Shown: piece after piece, positions 32,111 to 41,130 of the stretch | How the letters are laid out: each line of letters opens with the position of its first letter | Position numbering within the stretch: the stretch's first letter is position 1 | Source of the DNA: Pseudoduganella albidiflava | GTDB lineage: Bacteria; Pseudomonadota; Gammaproteobacteria; Burkholderiales; Burkholderiaceae_D | Assembly: GCF_004322755.1 (NCBI RefSeq) | Contig: NZ_CP036401.1 | Span: forward strand, 6,014,001-6,078,000 | DNA length: 64,000 bases | Direction: 5' to 3' | Notes under the pieces: generated by a model | Database searches by the model: none | What the model saw: only the letters and a program-made list of their open reading frames with translations | What the model was told of the DNA's origin: nothing | Program-made: the position numbers and the translations under genes

Positions 32111-35100
32111 ATGAGTACCGCCCCGCGCGCCATCCCGGCACGCAGCCCTTCTGTTGCCCCAAGTTGGGGCGTCGAAGCCGCAACGATGACGACCGCCGCA
32201 CCAAAACAAAGCATTCCCGCCGACGGCGAGCCGCCCCAGCGCATCATCAAGATCCGCCGCGACTACAACACGTGGGTGGCCAACGAAACGATCGAGGATT
32301 ACGCGCTGCGCTACACGCCCCGCTCGTTCCGCAAATGGTCGGTATTCCGCGTGTCGAACACCGCCTTCGGCGCCATCTCGTTCCTCGTGCTGGAAGCGAT
32401 CGGCGGCACCATCGCCGTCAACTACGGCTTCGTCAACGCGTTCTGGGCGATCCTCACGGTCGGCCTGATCATCTTCCTGACCGGGCTGCCGATCAGCTAT
32501 TACGCGGCGCGCCATGGCGTGGACATGGACCTGCTGACGCGCGGCGCCGGCTTCGGCTACATCGGCTCGACCATCTCATCGTTCGTGTACGCGTCGTTCA
32601 CGTTCATCCTGTTCGCGCTGGAAGCGGCGATCATGGCCTATGCGCTGGAGCTGTATTTCCACCTGCCGCTCTATCTCGGCTACCTGGTCAGCGCGCTGGT
32701 GGTGATCCCGCTGGTCACGCACGGCGTCACGCTGATCAGCCGCATCCAGATGATCAGCCAGCCCGTGTGGCTGATCCTGCTGGCGCTGCCGTTCATCGCG
32801 ATCCTGCACAAGCAGCCGGAACTCGTCGGCGAACTGGCGCATTTCACGGGCCAGTCGCCGGCCAACGGCGGTTTCAACATGCTGCTGTTCGGCGCCGCCA
32901 CCGCGGTGGGCGTGGCGCTGATCACGCAGATCGGCGAGCAGGTGGACTTCCTGCGCTTCATGCCGGAGCAAACCAAGGAAAACCGCCTGCGCTGGCACCT
33001 GGGCGTGCTCGTCGCCGGGCCGGGCTGGATCGTGCTCGGCATCCTCAAGATGCTGGGCGGCGCGCTGCTCGCGCTGCTGGCGATCAAGGGCGGCGCCTCA
33101 CTGGCCGAGGCGGTGAACCCGAACCAGATGTACCTCGCCGGCTTTTCCCAGGTGTTCGCCAATCCCACCCTGGCCGTGCTGGCGACCGCGCTGTTCGTCG
33201 TCATCTCGCAGGTGAAGATCAACATGACCAACGCCTACGCCGGCTCGCTGGCCTGGTCGAATTTCTTCGCGCGCCTGACGCACAGCCACCCGGGCCGCGT
33301 GGTGTGGGCCGTGTTCAACGCGCTGATCGCCGTGCTGCTGATGGAGCTGGACGTGTTCCAGGCGCTGGACCAGGTGCTGGGCCTGTACTCGAACATCGCC
33401 ATCGCGTGGATCACGGCGGTCGTGGCCGATCTCGTCATCAACAAGCCGCTGGGTCTCAGCCCGCCCGGCATCGAATTCCGCCGCGCCTACCTGTACGACA
33501 TCAACCCGGTCGGCGTGGGCGCGATGCTGCTGGCTTCCGCGCTGTCCATCGTGGCGTTCACCGGCCTGTTCGGCGCGCAGCTGCAAGCCTTTTCAGCCTT
33601 CATCGCGCTGGGCACCGCCCTGGTCGCGTCCCCGCTGATCGCCTGGGCCACGGGCGGCCGCTACTACCTTTCGCGGCCGGCCCACGAATGGCATCACGAC
33701 AAGCACGGCGCGGCGCACACCAAAGTCTGCTGCATCTGCGAGAAGGAATACGAAACCGAGGACATGGCCCATTGCCCCGCCTACCAGGGGCCGATCTGCT
33801 CGCTGTGCTGCTGCCTGGACGCCCGCTGCGACGATGCGTGCAAGCCGCACGCGCGTTTCTCGCACCAGTGGGAAGGGGCGATGAAGAAACTGCTGCCGGC
33901 ATCGATGTGGCCGTACATGACGAGCGGGCTCGGTCACTACCTGGTGCTGATGATGGCCACGGTGCTGTTCACCGGCACCCTGCTCGGCCTGTTGTACGTG
34001 CACGAGCAGAAGGCGCTGGGCGAGGCGGCCGCCGCGCTGCTGCCGGCGCTGCGGCTGGCCTACCTGAAGATCTTCGCGGCCCTGCTGCTGGCCAGCGGCA
34101 TCGTGGCATGGTGGCTGGTGCTCACGAGTGCCAGCCGGCGCGTTGCGCAGGAAGAATCGAATCGCCAGACCAGCCTGCTGCAGCGCGAGATCGAACTGCA
34201 CGGCCGCACCGACGCCGCCCTGCAGCTGGCGAAAAAGCAGGCCGACGCGGCCAACCAGGCCAAGAGCCGCTACATCGCCGGCATCAGCCACGAGATCCGC
34301 ACACCGCTGAACAGCATCCTCGGCTACGCGCAACTGCTGGACAACGATCCGGCCATTCCCGCCCACCGGCAGGGAGCGATCCGCGTGATCCGCGGCAGCG
34401 GCGAACACCTGCTGTCGCTGATCGAAGGCACGCTGGATATCGCCCGCATCGAAGGCGGCAAGTTCAGCTTCGACATCCGCGAGGTCGATTTCCACGACTT
34501 CATCGGCCAGCTGGTGCGCATGTTCGAGCAGCAGGCCGCCGCGCGGGGGCTGGCCTTCCGCTACGAGCCGGCGGGCGAATTACCTCAGGTGGTGCGGGCG
34601 GACCGCAAGCGGCTGGGCCAGATCCTCATGAATATCCTCGGCAACGCCGTCAAGTTCACGCAGCATGGGAGCGTCACCTTGCGCGTGCGCCATGCGCGCG
34701 ACCTCGTTACGTTCGACATCGAGGACACGGGCGCGGGCATCCTGCCGGATGAAGCGGAGCGCATCTTCGAACCATTCTCGCGCGGCAGCGCCGCCAACGG
34801 CCCCGGCGCCGCGCCCGGCACGGGCCTGGGCCTGCCGATCAGCAAGATGCTGACGCAGATGATGGGCGGCGAGCTCACACTCGACAGCACGCCCGGTGTC
34901 GGCAGCACGTTCCGCATCCTGCTGCGCCTGCCCCGCGTGCATGGCGCCACGCCGGCCGCCGTGCGCGGCCCGGTGCGCACCGGCTATGCCGGCCCGCGCA
35001 GGAAAATCCTCGTCGTCGACAACGAACAGGTCGACCGCGAACTGCTGGTCAACATCCTCGCGCCGCTCGGTTTCGACACGGCGCAGGCGCAGTCCGGCCA

Positions 35101-35626
35101 GGAATGCCTGGCCCTGTATCCGCACTGCCGGCCGGACCTGATCCTGATGGACCTGGCGATGCCGGGCATCGACGGCTGGGAAGCGAGCCGCATCATCCGG
35201 CACGAACACCGTTCGCCGGTGCCGATCCTGATCGTGTCCGCCAATGCCTACGACAAGGCGCTGGACAACCCGGCCGGCATTCCCGCCGAGGACTTCATCG
35301 TCAAGCCGGTCAACGTGGCCGAACTGCTGGACCGCATCGGCCGGCGGCTGGATCTCGAATGGCTGGCGCAGCCGCCGGCGCCGGCACCCGCCGCCACGCC
35401 GGGGCCGATGCGCTTCCCGCCCGCGGCACAACTCGATGCGCTGCGCGCGCAGGTCGCCGCCGGCTATGTGCGCGGCATCCGCGCGCAGCTGGACGCGATC
35501 GCCGCGCACGGCTCCGATCACGATGCCTTCGTCGCGGCGATGCGCGGCCATGCCGCCCGCTTCGACCTGGAGGCGATGTCACGATTCCTGGAACAGGGAG
35601 AACACCATGTCAAGCAAACCACCTGA
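32111..35626 (+). CDS. NCS1-type transporter fused to hybrid histidine kinase
   Basis: This continuous 1171-residue frame joins four modules. Residues about 45-525 form an NCS1-like nucleobase transporter of roughly twelve helices, starting with RRDYNTWVANETIEDYALRY. Residues 540-580 are a Cys-rich insert (CCIC, then six more Cys, ending DACKPH) of metal-binding appearance. Two more helices lie at about 605-685. The kinase has its phospho-His at 727 (GISHEIRTPLNSILGYAQ), an ATPase domain with DTGAGI and GTGLGLPISK, and a receiver with Asp1014 (ILMDLAMPGIDGW), then a helical tail. A transporter-like input suggests a sensor of purine, cytosine, hydantoin or urea-like ligands. The response regulator gene overlaps its 3' end, and porin-urtABCDE is convergent. 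Confidence 0.92.
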   Translation: MSTAPRAIPARSPSVAPSWGVEAATMTTAAPKQSIPADGEPPQRIIKIRRDYNTWVANETIEDYALRYTPRSFRKWSVFRVSNTAFGAISFLVLEAIGGTIAVNYGFVNAFWAILTVGLIIFLTGLPISYYAARHGVDMDLLTRGAGFGYIGSTISSFVYASFTFILFALEAAIMAYALELYFHLPLYLGYLVSALVVIPLVTHGVTLISRIQMISQPVWLILLALPFIAILHKQPELVGELAHFTGQSPANGGFNMLLFGAATAVGVALITQIGEQVDFLRFMPEQTKENRLRWHLGVLVAGPGWIVLGILKMLGGALLALLAIKGGASLAEAVNPNQMYLAGFSQVFANPTLAVLATALFVVISQVKINMTNAYAGSLAWSNFFARLTHSHPGRVVWAVFNALIAVLLMELDVFQALDQVLGLYSNIAIAWITAVVADLVINKPLGLSPPGIEFRRAYLYDINPVGVGAMLLASALSIVAFTGLFGAQLQAFSAFIALGTALVASPLIAWATGGRYYLSRPAHEWHHDKHGAAHTKVCCICEKEYETEDMAHCPAYQGPICSLCCCLDARCDDACKPHARFSHQWEGAMKKLLPASMWPYMTSGLGHYLVLMMATVLFTGTLLGLLYVHEQKALGEAAAALLPALRLAYLKIFAALLLASGIVAWWLVLTSASRRVAQEESNRQTSLLQREIELHGRTDAALQLAKKQADAANQAKSRYIAGISHEIRTPLNSILGYAQLLDNDPAIPAHRQGAIRVIRGSGEHLLSLIEGTLDIARIEGGKFSFDIREVDFHDFIGQLVRMFEQQAAARGLAFRYEPAGELPQVVRADRKRLGQILMNILGNAVKFTQHGSVTLRVRHARDLVTFDIEDTGAGILPDEAERIFEPFSRGSAANGPGAAPGTGLGLPISKMLTQMMGGELTLDSTPGVGSTFRILLRLPRVHGATPAAVRGPVRTGYAGPRRKILVVDNEQVDRELLVNILAPLGFDTAQAQSGQECLALYPHCRPDLILMDLAMPGIDGWEASRIIRHEHRSPVPILIVSANAYDKALDNPAGIPAEDFIVKPVNVAELLDRIGRRLDLEWLAQPPAPAPAATPGPMRFPPAAQLDALRAQVAAGYVRGIRAQLDAIAAHGSDHDAFVAAMRGHAARFDLEAMSRFLEQGEHHVKQTT

Positions 35627-36530
35627 CCGCCACGCCAGTCACGTCGTCCTGATCGTCGACGACGTGCCGGAAAACCTGGCCGTGCTGCACGATGCGCTGG
35701 ACGAAGCCGGCTTCACGGTCCTCGTCGCCAACAACGGCCCGGCCGCGCTGGAGCGTGCCCGCCAACTGGTGCCGGACATCATCCTGCTCGATGCGATGAT
35801 GCCCGGCATGGACGGCTTCGAAGTGTGCCGCCACCTGCGCGCCAGCATGGTCACGCGGGCCATCCCGATCGTGTTCATGACGGGGCTCACGGAGCCGGAA
35901 CACGTGGTGGCCGCCTTCGATGCCGGCGGCACCGATTACGTGACCAAGCCGGTGCGGCAAAGCGAAGTGCTGGCGCGGATCGGCGCCCACCTGCAAACGG
36001 CGCGGCTGATGAACCAGGCGCGCAGCGCGCTCGACGCGTTCGGCAACGCGATGCTGGCGGTCACGCCGCACAACGGCCGCATCGTCTGGCAAACGCCGCT
36101 GGCGCGGCAGTGGATGGGCCAGTACTTCGACGCGGCGGACGCCACGCCGCAGGCGCTGACCGCCTGGCTGGCCGGCGACAAGGCGGCGCCATTGACGATC
36201 ATCCGCGGTGCCAGCCGGCTCGTGTTCACGGTGGCGGACCAGGGCAGCGAACAGTGGATGATCGTGCTGCGCGAGGAATCCGATACCGCGCGGGTGCAGG
36301 CCCTGATGGCGCTGCTGAAGCTCACGCAGCGCGAATCCGAAGTGCTGCACTGGGTGATGATGGGCAAGACCAACAAGGATATCGGCGACATCCTCGGCAC
36401 CAGCCCGCGCACCGTCAACAAGCACCTGGAGCACGTGTTCCACAAGCTGGGCGTGGAAACGCGCACCGCCGCCGCCGCGCTCGCGCTGAACCGGATGCGG
36501 GCCGGTGCGCCGGCGGTCGAGACGGTTTGA
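35607..36530 (+). CDS. Response regulator with LuxR-type DNA-binding domain
   Basis: The 307-residue protein has a receiver domain at about 10-125, with acidic pair Asp18-Asp19, phospho-acceptor Asp62 (IILLDAMMPGMDGF) and Lys in DYVTKP. A middle PAS-like linker follows, then a LuxR/FixJ helix-turn-helix at about 238-300 (LTQRESEVLHWVMMGKTNKD, then RTVNKHLEHVFHKLGV). ATG at 35607 follows GGGAG and overlaps the kinase gene by 20 bases, so the two are translated together and form a pair. The likely target is the neighbouring porin-urt operon, whose upstream region has a palindrome (43595-43610). Confidence 0.93.
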   Translation: MSSKPPDRHASHVVLIVDDVPENLAVLHDALDEAGFTVLVANNGPAALERARQLVPDIILLDAMMPGMDGFEVCRHLRASMVTRAIPIVFMTGLTEPEHVVAAFDAGGTDYVTKPVRQSEVLARIGAHLQTARLMNQARSALDAFGNAMLAVTPHNGRIVWQTPLARQWMGQYFDAADATPQALTAWLAGDKAAPLTIIRGASRLVFTVADQGSEQWMIVLREESDTARVQALMALLKLTQRESEVLHWVMMGKTNKDIGDILGTSPRTVNKHLEHVFHKLGVETRTAAAALALNRMRAGAPAVETV

Positions 36531-36599
36531 CATTTTGCCGTGTGTGCGGATCTTCGCTGGCGGGCCGTCGGCACGTGCACCAACCCCAAGTGCAACCCT

Positions 36600-36626
36600 G
36601 GGGTCAGACCCGGCGGGTCTGACCCC
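36600..36626. repeat. Palindromic repeat, copy 3
   Basis: Perfect arms GGGGTCAGACCCG and CGGGTCTGACCCC flank a central G. Outer arms are CCAACCCCAAGTGCAACCCT on the left and, reversed, AACCCTGCGGCAACAGCC on the right, giving about 36580-36646 in all. It lies between the convergent response regulator (ends 36530) and urtE (ends 36676). Confidence 0.95.
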
Positions 36627-36675
36627 GGCTGTTGCCGCAGGGTTCACTGCATGCGCGGCCGATTCGGCAGGGAAT

Positions 36676-37374
36676 CTACACCGCCAGATGCCGCCGCACA
36701 TGCTCCTCGCCCATCTCCGCCGCATCCCCGCTGGCCACCACCTCCCCGCGCGACATCACCACGAACTTGTCCGCCAGCTCGTGCGCAAAATCGAAATACT
36801 GCTCGCACAGCAGGATGCCCATGTCGCCCCGCTCGCGCAACAGGCGGATCACCCTCCCGATATCCTTGATGATCGACGGCTGGATACCCTCGGTCGGCTC
36901 GTCGAGGATGATCAGCCCCGGCTTCTGCAGCATGGCCCGGGCGATCGCCAGCTGCTGCTGCTGCCCGCCGGACAGGTCGCCGCCACGCCGGTGCTTCATT
37001 TCCTTCAGCACGGGGAACAGCTCATACACCTCGCCGCTGATCGTGGCCGCCTCGCGGGACGACAGCGTGGCCATCCCCATCACCAGATTTTCCTCCACGG
37101 TGAGCCGGGCGAAGATCTCGCGGCCCTGCGGCACGTAGGCGATGCCGGCCCTGGCGCGCTGGTGGGGTTTCAGCTTCGTGATGTCGCGGCCGTTCCAGCT
37201 CACCTTGCCGCGCGCCACCGGCAGCACGCCCATCAGGCATTTCAGCAGCGTGGTCTTGCCCACGCCGTTGCGGCCCAGCAGCGCCATGCACTGGCCTTTT
37301 TCCACCGTCAGCGACACGCCGCGCAGCGTGTGCGACGAGCCGTAGTACTGGTTGACATGTTCGACTTGCAGCAT
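36676..37374 (-). CDS. urtE: Urea ABC transporter ATP-binding protein UrtE
   Basis: The 232-residue ATPase is of the LivF type: MLQVEHVNQYYGSSHTLRGV, Walker A LLGRNGVGKTTLLKCL, the signature LSGGQQQQLAIARAM and Walker B GLIILDEPTEGIQPS. The TEGIQPSI variant is typical of UrtE among LivF relatives. It powers urea import together with UrtD. It starts 7 bases after the urtD stop and is last in the operon urtABCDE. Confidence 0.95.
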   Translation of the reverse strand: MLQVEHVNQYYGSSHTLRGVSLTVEKGQCMALLGRNGVGKTTLLKCLMGVLPVARGKVSWNGRDITKLKPHQRARAGIAYVPQGREIFARLTVEENLVMGMATLSSREAATISGEVYELFPVLKEMKHRRGGDLSGGQQQQLAIARAMLQKPGLIILDEPTEGIQPSIIKDIGRVIRLLRERGDMGILLCEQYFDFAHELADKFVVMSRGEVVASGDAAEMGEEHVRRHLAV

Positions 37375-37381
37375 ATGCTCC

Positions 37382-38173
37382 CTACCTTCCCAAATACACG
37401 TCGATCACCCGTTCGTCCGCCTGCACCTGGTCCATGCGGCCCTCGGCCAGCACCGAGCCTTCATGCAGCACCGTCACCTTGCCCTGCTGGGCGATCTCGG
37501 TGACGAAGCCCATGTCGTGTTCGACCACCATGATCGAATGCTTGCCGCGCAATTCGTTCAGCAGTTCGGCGGTGCGCGCCGTTTCGGCATCGCTCATGCC
37601 GGCCACCGGTTCGTCGAGCAGGATCAGCTGCGGTTCCTGCATCAGCAGCATGCCGATCTCCAGCCACTGCTTCTGGCCATGCGACAGCAGCCCGGCCAGC
37701 CGGTCTTCCTGGCCGTTCAGCCGGATCAGCCGCAGGATCGACGCGATCTTGTCTTCCTGCTCGGAAGTCAGGCGCGCGAACAGCGTGGGGCGCACGCGCT
37801 TGTCCATCTTCATCGCCAGTTCCAGGTTGTCGAACACCGTGTGCTGCTCGAACACCGTGGGGCGCTGGAACTTGCGGCCGATGCCGGCGTGGGCGATCTC
37901 GTATTCCGTCATCGTAGCCAGGTCGTAGGTCTGGCCGAAGAAGGCGGTGCCGGACGTCGGCCGCGTCTTGCCGGTAATGACGTCCATCATCGTCGTTTTG
38001 CCGGCGCCGTTCGGGCCGATGATGCAGCGCAGCTCGCCCACCGAGATATCGAGATTGAGCTTGTTGATGGCGCGAAAACCGTCGAACGACACGGTGATGT
38101 CGCTCAGGTACAGGATCGCGCCGTGCGTGGTGTCGAGCCCATCGCGTTTCAGCGCACTGATTTCCAATGTCAT
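37382..38173 (-). CDS. urtD: Urea ABC transporter ATP-binding protein UrtD
   Basis: The 263-residue LivG-type ATPase has Walker A IIGPNGAGKTTMMDVITG, the family-typical GRKFQRPTVFEQHTVFDNLE, the signature LLSHGQKQWLEIGMLL (H in place of the usual G) and Walker B LILLDEPVAGMSD. ATG at 38173 has GGGAGG upstream and overlaps the urtC stop (ATGA). The longer open frame upstream is only the urtC region read in another frame. Confidence 0.95.
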   Translation of the reverse strand: MTLEISALKRDGLDTTHGAILYLSDITVSFDGFRAINKLNLDISVGELRCIIGPNGAGKTTMMDVITGKTRPTSGTAFFGQTYDLATMTEYEIAHAGIGRKFQRPTVFEQHTVFDNLELAMKMDKRVRPTLFARLTSEQEDKIASILRLIRLNGQEDRLAGLLSHGQKQWLEIGMLLMQEPQLILLDEPVAGMSDAETARTAELLNELRGKHSIMVVEHDMGFVTEIAQQGKVTVLHEGSVLAEGRMDQVQADERVIDVYLGR

Positions 38174-39315
38174 GCCGCCTCCCTGGATTTTTCTTCCACC
38201 GGCTTGTCGGCCGGGGTCTTGCGCCGCAGCGACTTCACGTCCTCGAACAGGCCCAGGATTCCCTTGCGCATGAACAGCGTGACGAGGATGAACAGCAGGC
38301 CCAGGGCGAACAGCCACAGGTCGGGGAATGTCGCGGTAAACCAGCTCTTCAGGCCATTGACGGTGAAGGCGCCGATGATCGGGCCGACCAGCGTGCCGCG
38401 CCCGCCGATCGCGACCCACACCACCATCTCGATGGAGTTCGCGGCCGACATTTCCGAAGGATTGATGATGCCCACCTGCGGCACGTACAGCGCGCCGGCG
38501 ATCCCGCACAGCACCGCTGACAAGGTCCACACGAACAGCTTGAACCACAGCGGATCGTAGCCGATGAACATCAGCCGCGATTCCGAATCGCGCACGCCCT
38601 GCAGCACCCGGCCGAGGCGCGACGTGACGATCCAGCGGCACAGCAGCAGCGCACCTACCAGGAAGGCCAGCGTGACGATGTACAGCACGGCACGGGTGCC
38701 CGGCGCCGTGATGTCGAAGCCGAGGATGCGCTTGAAGTCGGTGAAGCCGTTGTTGCCGCCGAAGCCGGTATCGTTGCGGAAGAACAGCAGCATCGCCGCA
38801 TACGTCAGGGCCTGCGTGATGATGGAGAAGTACACGCCCTTGATCCGCGAGCGGAACGCGAAGTAGCCGAACACGAAGGCCAGAACGCCCGGCACCAGCA
38901 CCACCAGCAGCATGCAGTACCAGAAGTTGTCCGTCATCGCCCAGTACCACGGGTATTCCTTCCAGTCGAGGAAGACCATGAAGTCCGGCAGGTGGCTCTG
39001 GTAGACGCCGTCGCGGCCGATGGCGCGCATCAGGTACATGCCATGCGCATAGCCGCCCAGCGCGAAGAACAGGCCGTGGCCCAGCGACAGGATGCCGGTA
39101 TAGCCCCACACCAGGTCCAGCGCCAGCGCGGCCAGCGCGAAGCACATGAACTTGGCCACCAGGCCCATCACGTAGCTGGAGACATGCAGCGCATGGCCGG
39201 CCGGGAACACGAGGTTCAGCAACGGCAGCGCGGCGGCCACCACGGTGACCACGGCCAGCGCGGTCCAGGCCCGTTTAGAAAACAGCGATTTTCGCGAAGT
39301 GACGCGGGCGTTCAT
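38170..39315 (-). CDS. urtC: Urea ABC transporter permease UrtC
   Basis: The 381-residue LivM-type permease has about eight to ten helices. Landmarks are LDLVWGYTGILSLGHGLFFALG, GYFAFRSRIKGVYFSIITQA, NNGFTDFKRILGFD, RDSESRLMFIGYD and VWVAIGGRGTLVGPIIGA. The C-terminus is hydrophilic (EDVKSLRRKTPADKPVEE). ATG 39315 follows AAGGAG and overlaps the urtB stop. The predicted channel partner is UrtB. Confidence 0.95.
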   Translation of the reverse strand: MNARVTSRKSLFSKRAWTALAVVTVVAAALPLLNLVFPAGHALHVSSYVMGLVAKFMCFALAALALDLVWGYTGILSLGHGLFFALGGYAHGMYLMRAIGRDGVYQSHLPDFMVFLDWKEYPWYWAMTDNFWYCMLLVVLVPGVLAFVFGYFAFRSRIKGVYFSIITQALTYAAMLLFFRNDTGFGGNNGFTDFKRILGFDITAPGTRAVLYIVTLAFLVGALLLCRWIVTSRLGRVLQGVRDSESRLMFIGYDPLWFKLFVWTLSAVLCGIAGALYVPQVGIINPSEMSAANSIEMVVWVAIGGRGTLVGPIIGAFTVNGLKSWFTATFPDLWLFALGLLFILVTLFMRKGILGLFEDVKSLRRKTPADKPVEEKSREAA

Positions 39316-40922
39316 TCGACGCTCCTTCCTTTCAGCGCGAACATGCCTTGCGGCCGGCGCTGGATGAAGATGATGATGAAGACGAGGATCGCGATCTTGC
39401 CCAGCACGGCGCCAGCCACGGGTTCCAGGAACTTGTTGACTTCGCCCAGGCCCAGCGCGCCGATCACGGTGCCGGCCAGCTGGCCGACCCCGCCCAGCAC
39501 CACCACCATGAACGAGTCGACGATGTAGGCCTGGCCCAGGTCGGGCCCCACGTTGCCGATCTGGGACAGCGCCACGCCGCCCAGGCCGGCGATGCCGGAG
39601 CCGAGGCCGAAGGTCATCATGTCGATGCGGCTGGTGGGCACGCCCACGCAGTCGGCCATCCGGCGGTTCTGCATCACGGCGCGCACGAACAGGCCGAGGC
39701 GGGTCTTGTTGAGGATCAGCCAGACGGCAGCCACCACCAGGGCGGCGAAGATGATGATCGCGATGCGGCTGTACGGCAGCACCAGCGAACCCATGACCGT
39801 CACGCCGCCCGCCATCCATGAAGGATTGGCCACTTCCACGTTCTGCGCGCCGAACACGGTGCGGACCGACTGCATCAGGATCAGGCTGATGCCCCAGGTG
39901 GCCAGCAGCGTTTCCAGCGGGCGGCCGTACAGCCAGCGGATCACCGTGCGCTCGAGCAGCACGCCGACCGCGAAGGCAACGAAGAAGGCGCACGGCAGCG
40001 CGGCGACCAGGTACCAGTCGAGCGCATTCGGGAAGTACTGGCGGAACAGCGCCTGCACCAGGTACGTGGTGTAGGCGCCGATCATCAGCAGCTCGCCGTG
40101 GGCCATGTTGATGATGCCCATCAGGCCGAAGGTGATCGCCAGGCCGAGCGCCGCCAGCAGCAGCACGCTCCCCAGCGACAGCCCGTAGAACAGGTTGCCC
40201 ACGAATTCGGCGCGCGACTCGCGGCTGTCGATGGCGTTGAGGGTGTTGGCGGCGGCCAGGCGCAGGTCGCCGTCCGGCTCCGCATGGCTGCCATCGGCGT
40301 TCTTGTCCAGCATGGCCTGCAACTGCGGGCGCAGCGAGGCGGTGCCGGTATCGGCCAGCGCGATCACCGCGGCCTTGCGCACGGCCACGTCGGGCGATTG
40401 CAGGTCGGCCACCGCCATGGCCGTGCGCAGCGTGGCCTCGATGCCGGCATCGGTTTCGGCGGCCAGCGCCTTGGCCACCAGCGGCAACTGTTCCGGCGTG
40501 ACGCCGCGCGCGAGCAGCGCCTGCGCGGCGGTGCGGCGCAGGCCGGCATCTGGCGACAGCAGCGCCATGCCGGACAGCGCGCCATCCACCGCGCCGCGCA
40601 GGCGGTTGTTGACGACCACGCCATCGACACCGTCCGGCAGCGGGCCGGTGGCGCCGGTGGCCGGGTTCCAGCCTCGGTCGTCCGTCACCACCAGCACGCC
40701 GCCATCGGGCGTGGTGTACAGGGTGTCGTCCTTCAGCGCCTGCAGCACCTTGCGGGCATCGTCATTGGCCAGCGCCGCGATGCGGGCGACGGCTTCGATG
40801 CGGGCATCGGGGTCGTCGCCCGCCAGGGGTTTCAGGAGGTTGGGGTCGATGGCTGCCTGGGCGGAGAGGCTTGCAAAGGCCAGCACCAGCAGCGCAGCGA
40901 GGGTCTTGAGAAGGTTTGCCAT
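39312..40922 (-). CDS. urtB: Urea ABC transporter permease UrtB with long N-terminal domain
   Basis: The 536-residue protein is a LivH-type permease (about residues 240-536: FGLMGIINMAHGELLMIGAYT, ATWGISLILMQSVRTVFGAQ, GLGSGIAGLGGVALSQIGNV) preceded by a signal peptide (MANLLKTLAALLVLAFASLS) and about 200 periplasmic residues with HEAT-like repeats (DDPDARIEAVARIAALANDD, SPDAGLRRTAAQALLARG). The N-terminal extension is typical of UrtB and separates it from LivH. I chose ATG 40922, where the signal peptide starts; the frame is open to 41015 through the repeat element. It is preceded by an unusual structured spacer. Confidence 0.94.
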   Translation of the reverse strand: MANLLKTLAALLVLAFASLSAQAAIDPNLLKPLAGDDPDARIEAVARIAALANDDARKVLQALKDDTLYTTPDGGVLVVTDDRGWNPATGATGPLPDGVDGVVVNNRLRGAVDGALSGMALLSPDAGLRRTAAQALLARGVTPEQLPLVAKALAAETDAGIEATLRTAMAVADLQSPDVAVRKAAVIALADTGTASLRPQLQAMLDKNADGSHAEPDGDLRLAAANTLNAIDSRESRAEFVGNLFYGLSLGSVLLLAALGLAITFGLMGIINMAHGELLMIGAYTTYLVQALFRQYFPNALDWYLVAALPCAFFVAFAVGVLLERTVIRWLYGRPLETLLATWGISLILMQSVRTVFGAQNVEVANPSWMAGGVTVMGSLVLPYSRIAIIIFAALVVAAVWLILNKTRLGLFVRAVMQNRRMADCVGVPTSRIDMMTFGLGSGIAGLGGVALSQIGNVGPDLGQAYIVDSFMVVVLGGVGQLAGTVIGALGLGEVNKFLEPVAGAVLGKIAILVFIIIFIQRRPQGMFALKGRSVE

Positions 40923-40962
40923 GTCGGAGTCTCGGTAGTCGCGGGCAGTACTGACAGACAGT

Positions 40963-41099
40963 ACCCCCGCGGCAAAACCTGGGGTCAGACCGGCGGGGCT
41001 TTGCCGGTGTTTCAAGGAGCACTGCTCCTTGCCGGCAAAGCGGTGATGGCTTGCAAGCCATCACTCCCTCTGTCTGACCCCTGCTTCTGCCGTGGGGGT
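40963..41099. repeat. Expanded palindromic repeat, copy 4, between urtA and urtB
   Basis: The outer arms of the repeat family are kept: GGGGTCAGAC (40981-40990) with GTCTGACCCC (41072-41081), extended by ACCCCCGCGGCA and TGCCGTGGGGGT. The core is replaced by about 80 bases with its own nested stems: GCTTTGCCGG (40998-41007) with CCGGCAAAGC (41032-41041) around AAGGAGCA/TGCTCCTT (41014-41030), then a perfect 22-base palindrome of GTGATGGCTTG and CAAGCCATCAC (41043-41064). It occupies most of the 208-base urtA-urtB gap. Confidence 0.88.
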
Positions 41100-41130
41100 T
41101 GGTCAGGAGCCACCACGGCACTGCCTTTTC

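Noticed and set aside
32111..35626. Assembly error joining a transporter gene and a kinase gene
   Set aside because: The frame is continuous with uniform codon use, and the Cys-rich linker and extra helices join the modules without stop or start signals between them.
37382..39145. Fusion of urtC and urtD into a 587-residue protein
   Set aside because: The upstream half is urtC read in the wrong frame; UrtD has its own ATG at 38173 with GGGAGG and overlaps the urtC stop.
5498..41081. The palindromic GGGGTCAGACCC copies as a CRISPR array
   Set aside because: Copies are kilobases apart, not regularly spaced, have no spacers between them and no cas gene is in the window.
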